A stretch of 50,841 bases of DNA from Alphaproteobacteria bacterium (lineage in GTDB: Bacteria; Pseudomonadota; Alphaproteobacteria; JACAEB01), in assembly GCA_024236075.1 (NCBI GenBank), contig JACKLE010000012.1, positions 1 to 50,841 on the forward strand, read 5' to 3'. A program made the translations under genes and the position numbers. How positions within the stretch are numbered: the stretch's first letter is position 1; the number at the start of each line of letters is the position of its first letter. Below, in pieces: positions 8,843 to 15,820 of the stretch. Below the pieces are notes generated by a model. That model was not told where the DNA came from. It made no database searches and worked only from the letters and a program-made list of their open reading frames with translations.

Positions 8843-9415
8843 TCAGAAGAAGCGCTCCGGCACGCGGATGGTATCGCCGGGCATGACCGGCGTCGTCGGG
8901 CTCAGCCGCACGGCGTGCTCGGCCGTGTCGCCCGAGCGCTTGATGAGCACGCGGCCGGTTTCGGCCCGATAGGTGAAGCCCTCGGCCGTCGCAATGGCAT
9001 TGACGACCGTGAGCCCGTCGACGAAGGGATATTTGCCGGGCTTGTTCACCTCCCCGAGGATGAAATAGGGACGGAACGTGGTGACCTGGGCGCTCACCCG
9101 CGGCTCGAGCACATAGTCGCCCCGGAGGCGGTCCTCGACCGCGCGCTCGAACTCGCGCACCGTCCGGCCCGTGGCGGGGACACCGCCGACGAGCGGCATG
9201 GCGACCGACCCGGAGCCGTCGACGACGAAATCGCCCGAAAGCGTCGGCTGCCCGAAGACGACGACACGGACCTCGTCGCCCGGTCCCAGGCGGTAGTCGG
9301 CCGCTCCGATCGCCAGATCTTCCTGCGCGGTATCGCCCGCGAGGCCCCACGTGCAGCCGCCGAGCCCGGCAAGCGCCAGGACAAGAACCAGGGCGGTGAG
9401 CAGATGGCGCGCCAA
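8843..9415 (-). CDS. Wza/GumB-like polysaccharide export lipoprotein
   Basis: A 190-residue periplasmic or outer-membrane polysaccharide export protein. A type II signal peptide with lipobox LGGC places the lipidated Cys at residue 21. It is followed by the Poly_export domain (YRLGPGDEVRVVVFGQPTLS) and one SLBB-like segment (FILGEVNKPGKYPFVDGLTV). It is much shorter than E. coli Wza (about 380 residues) and lacks its C-terminal transmembrane-ring part, so the neighbouring beta-barrel protein may supply the pore. The start is a TTG at 9415: no better codon exists, and AAGGAG (9422-9427) lies 6 bases upstream. It is probably the first gene of the minus-strand export operon. Confidence 0.88.
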   Translation of the reverse strand: MARHLLTALVLVLALAGLGGCTWGLAGDTAQEDLAIGAADYRLGPGDEVRVVVFGQPTLSGDFVVDGSGSVAMPLVGGVPATGRTVREFERAVEDRLRGDYVLEPRVSAQVTTFRPYFILGEVNKPGKYPFVDGLTVVNAIATAEGFTYRAETGRVLIKRSGDTAEHAVRLSPTTPVMPGDTIRVPERFF

Positions 9416-9440
9416 GACGTGCTCCTTGGACAGAGTTGCC

Positions 9441-9461
9441 CTGCATCTTGTCGCAATGCAG
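9441..9461. promoter_or_regulatory. inverted repeat upstream of the export operon
   Basis: CTGCAT-N9-ATGCAG is a perfect 6-base inverted repeat. It lies about 25 bases upstream of the TTG start of the Wza-like gene and about 105 bases before the divergent small gene. It has the shape of a dimeric regulator site, but no matching regulator is known to me. It could be chance. Confidence 0.35.
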
Positions 9462-9565
9462 CAGCGGAGACCAGTGGCGCGGATACCCGACCTCGCGGAC
9501 CCAAATCCTTAACGCCCGTCCGGTACATGTCGTCCGGTCGCCGCGCCAGAGAGGGAGCCTCCGCG

Positions 9566-9733
9566 ATGCGTCGTTCGATTCCGCGCCGGGACAGGCCGGT
9601 GGCGCGCGCCCATGTGCTGCGGCTCCCGGTCGCCGCGGTTCTCCTCGCAGGCCTCGTCTTGAGCGCGCAGGTCGTCGCGGCGGAATGGCGGCATCGCGGC
9701 GAGGAAGCCTCCGCAGCGACCCTCGCACCCTAG
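9566..9733 (+). CDS. small exported peptide of unknown function (55 aa)
   Basis: A 55-residue frame: Arg-rich start (MRRSIPRRDRPVARAH), a hydrophobic core (VLRLPVAAVLLAGLVLS) and a likely signal peptidase site after VVAA. This leaves a mature piece of only about 17 residues. GAGGGAG (9551-9557) lies 8 bases before the ATG at 9566, which favours it over an in-frame ATG at 9527. It sits between the divergent Wza-like gene and the first serine hydrolase, 63 bases before the latter. It may be a leader for the hydrolase gene or a spurious frame; nothing in it identifies a function. Confidence 0.4.
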   Translation: MRRSIPRRDRPVARAHVLRLPVAAVLLAGLVLSAQVVAAEWRHRGEEASAATLAP

Positions 9734-9796
9734 CACGACGGGGTTCTCCCCTTCCGCGCGTTTGAGACCCGTCCGAGGGGCTTAGGGAGGAACGAC

Positions 9797-10867
9797 ATGC
9801 ACGGCAACTGGATGCGCCCGACGCGCCGCGTGGCGGCGATCGGCGCGCTGCTGTTCGCATTCGTCGCGGGACCGCGCGCCGCCGTGGCAGACGCGGCGCT
9901 CGACGCCAAGATCGACGCGGCGGCCGCGGATTTTCGCGCGTCGACCGGAGTGGAGAACTTCGCCCTCCTCATGATGCGCGGCGAGGAGGTGCTCTATCGA
10001 AGGGATTTCGGCGCCTACGGGCCTGCGACGGCCATTCCGATCGCCTCGGCCACCAAATGGATCACCGGCGCCACGGTCATGACGCTCGTAGACGAGGGCA
10101 GGCTCTCCCTCGATGCGCCCGTCAAGACGTATCTGCCGGAGCTTGCGGCGCCCTATGGCGACCTGACGCTGCGTCTCCTTCTGTCGTACACGGCCGGCCT
10201 CGATTCGATCCTGAAGCTCGTGGATATCCGTCAGGATCGGACGATCACGCTCGCCCAGTCGGCCGAGGAGATCGCCAAGCTGCCCCTGGCAGATCCCCCC
10301 GGGACGGCCTTTCGCTATGGCGGCGCGAATTTTCAGATCGCGGGCGCGGTCGTCGAGCGCGTCACGGGCAAGCGCTGGTCGGACTATTTCTTCGAGGCGC
10401 TCGGCACGCCGCTGCAGATGTCGCCCTTCAGATGGAGCATTCCCAATCCGAAGATCCCGGCGGACAAGGTGCTGAATCCGATCCTGCAGGGCGGCGCGGT
10501 GACTTCGGCCGATTCCTATGGGCGCTTCCTGACCATGATCGCGCGGAAAGGCGTCCTCGAGGGCAAACGCTATCTGAGCGCGGCGGCTGTCGACGAAATG
10601 GACAAGGTCGAGACCCGCAATGTCGAGATGAAGCTCGTGCCTCCCGGGGCCGGCGACAGCAACCCGCAATACGCGCTCGCGCATTGGTGCGAACGGGAAG
10701 GACCGACCGGCTGCGCCATGCTCACGAGCCCCGGCGCCTACGGCACCTATCCTTGGATCGACGTCGAGAACGGCCTCCACGGCATCATCCTTGTGCAGGA
10801 CAGGCTCGAGCGGATCGCGGCCGCGGAGCGCAGGCTGCGCGACGCCATGATCGCCGCGGCGCGCTGA
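9797..10867 (+). CDS. secreted serine hydrolase, beta-lactamase family (hydrolase 1)
   Basis: A 356-residue exported enzyme of the serine beta-lactamase/PBP-like fold (class C beta-lactamase, esterase EstB and 6-aminohexanoate-dimer hydrolase relatives). The signal peptide probably ends near AAVA-D (residue 31). The nucleophile motif is SATK (Ser84, Lys87), the second motif is centred on Tyr174 (YGGAN), and the third region is SPGAYGTYPW at about residue 311, in place of a KTG triad. A Cys pair around HWCEREGPTGC may form a disulphide. GGGAGG precedes the ATG. It is closely similar along its length to the hydrolase at 15821-16939. The substrate is unknown; an ester, amide or peptide is possible. 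Confidence 0.88.
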   Translation: MHGNWMRPTRRVAAIGALLFAFVAGPRAAVADAALDAKIDAAAADFRASTGVENFALLMMRGEEVLYRRDFGAYGPATAIPIASATKWITGATVMTLVDEGRLSLDAPVKTYLPELAAPYGDLTLRLLLSYTAGLDSILKLVDIRQDRTITLAQSAEEIAKLPLADPPGTAFRYGGANFQIAGAVVERVTGKRWSDYFFEALGTPLQMSPFRWSIPNPKIPADKVLNPILQGGAVTSADSYGRFLTMIARKGVLEGKRYLSAAAVDEMDKVETRNVEMKLVPPGAGDSNPQYALAHWCEREGPTGCAMLTSPGAYGTYPWIDVENGLHGIILVQDRLERIAAAERRLRDAMIAAAR

Positions 10868-10901
10868 AGGCTCGGGGGAGGGGCGCGACGCGGAGCGTCC
10901 C

Positions 10902-11570
10902 TCAGAGCCCGTCTCTCAGCTCGGCGGCGATGACGCGCCGGTAGGCGGCCTCGATCAGGGCCCGTCCCTCGCGCTCGGCCACGTCGGGCTCGCGCATGCG
11001 GATGGCCGCGGTCAGATTCATCCAGTGGTCGACGGCCTCCTTTATGTCTTCCGCCGAGGTGAGGCCGCGCATCGCGAAATCCGCCACGGCCCGGCGGGGA
11101 ACGGGCCCGACCACCTCCTCGACCTGCGGATTTGCGGCGATGCGCACGATGAGGTTGCCGGCGTCGCGCGCGCGATGCAGGAACTCGGCGGCGTTGCGGC
11201 GCTTGTCCTTCGCGGCCGCCAGGAGCGCGCGAACCTTTTCGGAAAGGAGCTGGAGATCCGCGTCCGTCGCCTTGAGGGAGGCGAAGCGGCAGGCGAGGCC
11301 GAACATGACGGCGGAGACGGTCGTCGCCTCCATCGGGATCGACGAGCCCGCCTGCGAGACTCGCGCGCCCTGATGCGGCAGGAGCTGGATCCAGTTCCGC
11401 GCGTGCAGATAGCGCAGCGCGTCGCGAACAGGTCCCCGGCTCGTTCCGAACTCGTCCGCGATCGCCTGCTCGGTGATGCGCTCGCCGCTTTTGAGCTCGC
11501 CTGCGACGATGCGCTCGACGAGGGTGGCCGCGATGTGCTCGGCGATCGGGCGGTCGTTGGTCTGGGACAT
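10902..11570 (-). CDS. GntR family (FCD subfamily) transcriptional regulator
   Basis: A 222-residue regulator. It has an N-terminal winged helix (IAEHIAATLVERIVAGELKSG, then EQAIADEFGTSRGPVRDALRYL, about residues 10-65) and an all-helical FCD effector domain with DAGNLIVRIAANPQVEEVV and a conserved-type histidine (DHWMNL, about 185). Such proteins repress uptake or degradation genes and release DNA on binding a small carboxylate. The start was set at ATG 11570 (MSQTNDRP); the frame continues upstream to 11714 with an Arg-rich stretch unlike this family. It sits between the serine hydrolases and the TonB receptor. The FadR-subfamily operator pattern t.GT-N2-AC.a matches the AT-rich sites at 14380, 14573 and 15702. 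Confidence 0.85.
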   Translation of the reverse strand: MSQTNDRPIAEHIAATLVERIVAGELKSGERITEQAIADEFGTSRGPVRDALRYLHARNWIQLLPHQGARVSQAGSSIPMEATTVSAVMFGLACRFASLKATDADLQLLSEKVRALLAAAKDKRRNAAEFLHRARDAGNLIVRIAANPQVEEVVGPVPRRAVADFAMRGLTSAEDIKEAVDHWMNLTAAIRMREPDVAEREGRALIEAAYRRVIAAELRDGL

Positions 11571-11763
11571 GGCGGCGGAGGTCGGAGACGGGACGCGGCG
11601 GGCCGGCTCTCGGCGCGCCTCCCCTCTATACAGTCGTTCGCCGTCCATTGCGCAAGCCGTCATTTTCGCGGGCCTGTTTCCGAGGCACCGCAAAGCGGGC
11701 CGCTCCCGCGACACGGCCCTCGCAAGGAGGACGCCGTCCGAGGCGCCCTCGTTCGGCCTCCGC
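11571..11763. other. 193-bp gap between the TonB receptor and the GntR gene
   Basis: No gene is seen. The part near the GntR start (11625-11640) contains CTATACAGT, a possible promoter element on the minus strand. The remainder is GC-rich with weak inverted repeats near 11735-11760 but no T-run, so I do not call a terminator. Confidence 0.35.
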
Positions 11764-14091
11764 TCAGTAGTGGAGCGTCAGCTCGAGGCCGACCGTCCGT
11801 GGGCGGTTGATCGCGGCGCCGCTCGGCGTGAAGTCGAGATCGCCGTTGGCGTCGAGGTGCACCATGGAGGTTCCGCCCTGCAGCGACTGGAACTCGACCT
11901 CATTCGTCGCATTGTCGACGAAGCCGATAAGCGACCACCAGTCGCCCTTGAGGCCCAGGCGCAGATTGACGAAGTTCTGCTCGCCGACCTCGCTCGAGGG
12001 GAAGTTCTGGGACGTCATGAACCGCGAGTCGACGAACTGGTAGCCCGCGAAGCCGACAAGCGAAATGCCGGAATTGGCGAGCGGATAGTCCATGTTCGCG
12101 CCGAGCGAGAAGGACCAGACCGGTGCATTGACCGGGCGATTCCCTTTGTCGAGATCGTGGGTGAAGCCGAGACCCGAGAGCGTGGCGGCGCTTCCAAGGA
12201 CGGCATCGCTCGTGAACTCGGCATCCTGGTAGGTCCCGTTGGCATAGAAATCGAAGACGTCGCTTGCCTTCCAGACGGTCTCGAGCTCGACGCCGACGAT
12301 CCGCTCGTCCGGGCCGTTCGCCGTCAGAACGAGCGGGTTCGCGGTGAGGATCTGCGGGTCCTCGAATGTGGTGTAGAAGACGTCGCCGTTGACGATGAGG
12401 TTGCCGCCGAGCCATTCGGTCTTGGCGCCGATCTCGAACGACCAGACCTTGTCCTCGTGGAACGAGCGCAGGCGCTCGAAGATCGCCGGATTGCCGCCGG
12501 AGCCCTGAAAGGCCGAGGTGAAGGGGTTGAGGTTGCCGTTGCGGATGCCGTTCGCGACGATGCCGTAGAGCATGGCGTCGTCATTCAGGTCGTATTCGAC
12601 CGAGAAGCGCGGCAGGACCTTGTCGAGCTTGAACTTCTCCTTGAGCGGAAGGCCGAGCGTGCCCGCGAGCGCATTGACGTCGAAGACGACGAAGGGCGGG
12701 GTGATCGCGGTGCCGCCTGTGCCGCGCGCAACCTTGGAGCTCGTCGACGTATTCTCGATCTCCTCGGACAGGTAGCGCGCGCCGGCGATGAGCCGCAAGT
12801 TCTCTTCGACTTCCAGCGTGAGCTCCAGGAAGCCGGAATACTGCTCCGACTCCACCGTGTTGCCCTGATCGATGAGAAGGGTCTGCGTTCCGGACACGGA
12901 GAAAGCCGCCAGCTCGGGCGCGGACGTCAGGAGATGCGTGTCGTAGGACGCGCTCTTGTAGTAGAGCCCCGCAATGAAGTTCAGCGGCCCGGCGAAGTCC
13001 GAAACGAAGCGGAACTCCTGCGAGAAGCCCTCATCCGAGCTTTCCGATTCGCCGACTGCGTTCAGCACGACAGGCAGGAGCGCGCCAAAGCCCACGGACG
13101 ACTGGGAGTCGAAGAAGGAATCCTCTCGCTCGCGCTTCAGCCAGCCCGTGATCGAGCTCACGGCGATCGGCCCGAGATCGTAGTCGATCTTCGCCGAATA
13201 GAGGTCGAAATCGTCGCCGCTCTTGCCGTCCACCGGCGAGTTGAAGTCGAGCCGGTCCGGGGCGCTCAAGGCGTCGACGGCGTTCGCCTCGCCGATATCG
13301 TCCTGGCCGACGAAACCCATGAGGCGGATGCTGAGCTCGCTCGTCGGCTTGAAGAGAATGACGGCGCGCCCGCTCACCGCCTCGTAGTCGTTGATGTCGG
13401 AGAGGCCGAGCCTCGGATTGTCGATGTAGCCGTCGTCGTTTCGGTAGTTGAGGACGCCGCGGATACCGAGCTTCTCGGGGATCAGAACGAGCGAGGTCGC
13501 TGCGGACGCGGCGTAGTTCGTGCCGCCATCCTTGGTGAAGGAGAGCGACGTCCTCAGGATGCTGTCGTTGACGGTATCGCCGGTCAGATCGGGGCTCTTC
13601 GTGAAATAGCGGATGGTGCCGCCCACCGAGCCCTCGCCGAACAGCGTCGGCTGCGGTCCGCGCAGAACCTCGACGCGTTCGAAATCGAAATAGTTGAAGT
13701 CGCGCTGAGCCGCCGTCGCGGCCGCGACGGGCACGTCGTCCAGAAACTGGCTTACCAGCGGGTGGGCGCTGCCGAGATCGGCGAGCCTGGGCGTTGCGCC
13801 GTTCGCGATGCCCCGCAAACCGACATCGTTCTGATCGGGGCCGCGGTCGACGAGGGTGAGGCCGGGCTGGCGGCGCGCAATGTCCTCGAAGTCCTGGATC
13901 CCCTCGCGGGCGATGGTGGATCCCGCGATGGCGGAAACGGCGCCGCCGACGTCCTGCAGGCTCTCCTCGCGGAAGCGCGCCGTCACGATGATCTCGTCGA
14001 CGGCCGCCCATGCCTTCGAGACGGCAACATCCCCGCCGATCGCGACGCAAGCCGTGCCGGCCAGCAGCAGACCATGAAATTTCTTGTGCAT
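11764..14091 (-). CDS. TonB-dependent outer-membrane receptor
   Basis: A 775-residue TonB-dependent receptor. It has a signal peptide (MHKKFHGLLLAGTACVAIGG), a TonB box DEIIVTAR, a plug domain (VGGAVSAIAGSTIAREGI, then FERVEVLRGPQPTLFGEGSVGG) and a 22-strand barrel ending in TVGLELTLHY. The plug lacks siderophore- or haem-specific marks; it resembles the broad receptors of sphingomonads and caulobacters that import sugars, aromatic or lipid-like compounds. The ATG at 14091 was chosen because GGGGAGG lies 7 bases upstream and a signal peptide follows. A promoter with a palindromic operator lies about 290 bases upstream (14362-14395). Flanking genes are a GntR regulator and secreted hydrolases, implying import of a hydrolase product. 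Confidence 0.92.
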   Translation of the reverse strand: MHKKFHGLLLAGTACVAIGGDVAVSKAWAAVDEIIVTARFREESLQDVGGAVSAIAGSTIAREGIQDFEDIARRQPGLTLVDRGPDQNDVGLRGIANGATPRLADLGSAHPLVSQFLDDVPVAAATAAQRDFNYFDFERVEVLRGPQPTLFGEGSVGGTIRYFTKSPDLTGDTVNDSILRTSLSFTKDGGTNYAASAATSLVLIPEKLGIRGVLNYRNDDGYIDNPRLGLSDINDYEAVSGRAVILFKPTSELSIRLMGFVGQDDIGEANAVDALSAPDRLDFNSPVDGKSGDDFDLYSAKIDYDLGPIAVSSITGWLKREREDSFFDSQSSVGFGALLPVVLNAVGESESSDEGFSQEFRFVSDFAGPLNFIAGLYYKSASYDTHLLTSAPELAAFSVSGTQTLLIDQGNTVESEQYSGFLELTLEVEENLRLIAGARYLSEEIENTSTSSKVARGTGGTAITPPFVVFDVNALAGTLGLPLKEKFKLDKVLPRFSVEYDLNDDAMLYGIVANGIRNGNLNPFTSAFQGSGGNPAIFERLRSFHEDKVWSFEIGAKTEWLGGNLIVNGDVFYTTFEDPQILTANPLVLTANGPDERIVGVELETVWKASDVFDFYANGTYQDAEFTSDAVLGSAATLSGLGFTHDLDKGNRPVNAPVWSFSLGANMDYPLANSGISLVGFAGYQFVDSRFMTSQNFPSSEVGEQNFVNLRLGLKGDWWSLIGFVDNATNEVEFQSLQGGTSMVHLDANGDLDFTPSGAAINRPRTVGLELTLHY

Positions 14092-14361
14092 TCTTTTCCT
14101 CCCCTCGCGTCTTACCCGCGACGCACGCATGACCATTGATCGGCCTCGGACCGGCAGACAGGCACGAGCGCGCGAACCATAGGTCCGCACACGTATCATT
14201 GGCGGCGGGCGCGACTTCTCCGAGCGCGGCGCGTGCTTCCGCCGCCAGGCCGGCAGCCGCGAGGCGGCCTGCCCCACCTTTCCGCGCTCGACCGACGAGC
14301 GGTCGGGCGCCCCCTCCTCTTGCCCGGCGCGGCCTGCCGGCCGCCACCGATCATTTTCGCG

Positions 14362-14395
14362 AGGATAGGCCTGCGGCCAATTTTGTCAACAAAAT
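14362..14395 (-). promoter_or_regulatory. promoter of the TonB receptor with overlapping palindromic operator
   Basis: On the minus strand TTGACA (14389-14384) is followed after 16 bases by TATCCT (14367-14362), a good sigma-70 type promoter. The -35 box lies inside a perfect 16-bp palindrome, ATTTTGTCAACAAAAT (14380-14395). A repressor bound there would block polymerase. The core GT-N2-AC with flanking T/A fits the operator style of FadR/FCD-type GntR proteins, and such a gene lies 2.5 kb away at 10902-11570. The operator assignment is inference. Confidence 0.6.
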
Positions 14396-14572
14396 AATAG
14401 TTATGTCGACGATCCGGCGGGCGGCTTCCGCGGCGTCTTGCGGACGGCGGCCGCCGCTACGACGCAACCCGTCTTTGCCGCCGCCCGTGTCTGCATCGGT
14501 CGTGCATGGGCATCCCGAGCGCAGGCGCCCCGGCCGGAAGACGAGAAAGGCCAATCAGTCTGTAGGCGGTTT

Positions 14573-14605
14573 ATTTGTTGACACGTAGACGATATTGTAT
14601 GCAAA
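14573..14605 (+). promoter_or_regulatory. TTTGTTGACA promoter element before hydrolase 2
   Basis: ATTTGTTGACA carries TTGACA at 14578-14583, 66 bases before the hydrolase 2 start. The hexamer 16 bases downstream (TGCAAA, 14600-14605) is a weak -10. The TTTGTTGACA string is shared with the sites at 14380 and 15702, but here the right arm of the palindrome is degenerate. Confidence 0.45.
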
Positions 14606-14648
14606 AAGGAGTGCCGGACAACCGGCGCAACCAGCTAGGGAGAAAAAC

Positions 14649-15641
14649 ATGCACAAGAGGACAAGCGCTCTTCTCATGAGGCTCTGTGCGGGAACGGCAG
14701 TGGGCCTTCTCGTCGGATCTCCCGTTGCCTACGCGTATGACACGGCGGCGGCGACGGCGGCCGCCAATGGCGAGGCCTGCGAGGACGTGGGCTCCTTCTA
14801 CTGGGAGATCGGAGGGCCGACGGGCGGGCCGATCGTCTCGGGCCAGGTCGGCTCGGGCTATACGCGCACGACCAAGATCGATCTCGCCTCGGCGTCGAAA
14901 TGGATTTTCGCGGCCTATGTGCTCGAGCGCTACAACGGACTTCCCGGCGGAGCGAGCGGGGCGGATATCGTGGACGCGCTCAACATGAAGCTCGGCTACA
15001 CGAACCTCAACGATCTCCTGTGCGAGTTCACGCTCACGGTGAAGCAGTGCTTCACGATCATCTCGAACGACGATTACGACTCCGCGGCAGACGGACATTT
15101 CTTCTACAACAGCGGCCACGGGCAGTATGTCGCGCAGAGCACGAGCCATCTCAATCTGCCGACGAAGACCCGCTCGACCCTGTTCTCGGCGGTCGATGCC
15201 CAGCTCAATCTCGGCTCGAGCTTCAGCTATTCGAACCTGCCCCTCTCGAGCGGGCTCGCCGCCAATGCGGCCGACTATGCGGCCTTTCTGCAGACCCTCA
15301 TGACGGGCGGCTATGTCCTTTCGGACTATCTGAGCTACAGCCCGGTCGCGACCTATCCCTGCGACACGGGACTAAGCGGCTGCACGCCCCTCGGCAGCGT
15401 CGACTTCCACTACTCGCTCCACCACTGGATCGAGGACAATACGGGCGGCACGCTCGCCGGCGGCAAGACGCTCGCGGCCGGCGACGGAGCCCATTCGAGC
15501 CCGGGGGCCTTCGGCTTCTATCCCTGGATCACGGCGGACATGCAGTACTACGGAATCATTTCCGTGAAGAACGCGGCGGGCGGCTTCAACGACACCGTGC
15601 CCTGCGGGCAGGCCATCCGAGCGGCCTTCCTGGACGAATAG
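14649..15641 (+). CDS. secreted serine hydrolase, divergent beta-lactamase family member (hydrolase 2)
   Basis: A 330-residue exported protein. The signal peptide has the core LCAGTAVGLLVGSPVAYA, with cleavage probably after AYA. The nucleophile motif is SASK (Ser81, Lys84), followed by WIFAAYVLERY as in the other two hydrolases of this locus (KWI.A/G..V). A YNSG segment may supply the second-motif tyrosine, and SSPGAFGFYPW (about residues 283-293) matches the SPGA-F/Y-G-x-YPW signature of hydrolases 1 and 3. Several cysteines suggest periplasmic disulphides. Overall it is much more diverged than the other two. AGGGAG 6 bases before the ATG fixes the start. Substrate unknown; a hydrolase active on a bulky or polymeric ester or amide is one possibility. 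Confidence 0.75.
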   Translation: MHKRTSALLMRLCAGTAVGLLVGSPVAYAYDTAAATAAANGEACEDVGSFYWEIGGPTGGPIVSGQVGSGYTRTTKIDLASASKWIFAAYVLERYNGLPGGASGADIVDALNMKLGYTNLNDLLCEFTLTVKQCFTIISNDDYDSAADGHFFYNSGHGQYVAQSTSHLNLPTKTRSTLFSAVDAQLNLGSSFSYSNLPLSSGLAANAADYAAFLQTLMTGGYVLSDYLSYSPVATYPCDTGLSGCTPLGSVDFHYSLHHWIEDNTGGTLAGGKTLAAGDGAHSSPGAFGFYPWITADMQYYGIISVKNAAGGFNDTVPCGQAIRAAFLDE

Positions 15642-15668
15642 GGGGCGGTCCCCCATGATCTGAGACAA

Positions 15669-15705
15669 GGCGGCGGACCGGGCAGGCGCACGGCCGCCGT
15701 TTTGT
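15669..15705 (+). terminator. possible terminator after hydrolase 2
   Basis: GGCGGC (15670-15675) pairs with GCCGCC (about 15693-15698) across a 17-base loop, followed by GTTTTGTT. This is a plausible factor-independent terminator for the upstream gene. Its T-run is also the start of the next promoter element, so the two signals overlap. Confidence 0.4.
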
Positions 15706-15732
15706 TGACATTTAATAGCACATGTTTACAAC
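15702..15732 (+). promoter_or_regulatory. promoter and candidate operator of hydrolase 3
   Basis: TTTTGTTGACA holds TTGACA at 15705-15710, then a 16-base spacer and TACAAC (15727-15732). A second GT-N2-AC motif, TGTTTACAA (15723-15731), overlaps the -10. The first element repeats the core of the palindrome at 14380-14395, suggesting control by the same repressor. The hydrolase start is 89 bases downstream. Confidence 0.5.
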
Positions 15733-15820
15733 GGAGATGCGGCGTGCCCGGGTCTCGGCCCCTGAATGCGCCAAGACGGTAGATCATAAGGCGCCCGCGC
15801 GTACCATCCGGGAGTTGGGA

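Larger units (their letters stand above)
14092..14648. other. 557-bp intergenic region with divergent promoters
   Basis: This is the longest stretch without a gene, between the TonB receptor (minus) and serine hydrolase 2 (plus). Two AT-rich patches stand out from GC-rich surroundings: 14376-14403, with a 16-bp perfect palindrome and a minus-strand promoter, and 14570-14608, with a plus-strand TTTGTTGACA element. The stretch 14410-14550 is GC-rich with no convincing frame. The 290-base leader before the receptor start is long and could hold a regulatory RNA structure, but I see no known riboswitch. Confidence 0.6.

Noticed and set aside
10902..11714. Longer GntR protein starting at 11714
   Set aside because: The extra 48 residues are Arg/Pro-rich and unlike GntR N-termini; the winged helix follows directly after the start at 11570.
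11473..14139. 888-codon plus-strand open frame opposite the TonB receptor
   Set aside because: Antisense shadow of the receptor gene; rich in Asp, Glu, Arg and Val with no recognisable motif.
15644..15660. GGGGG-CGGT-CCCCC hairpin after hydrolase 2 as a terminator
   Set aside because: No T-run follows it; the GGCGGC/GCCGCC hairpin with TTTT at 15669-15705 is the better candidate.
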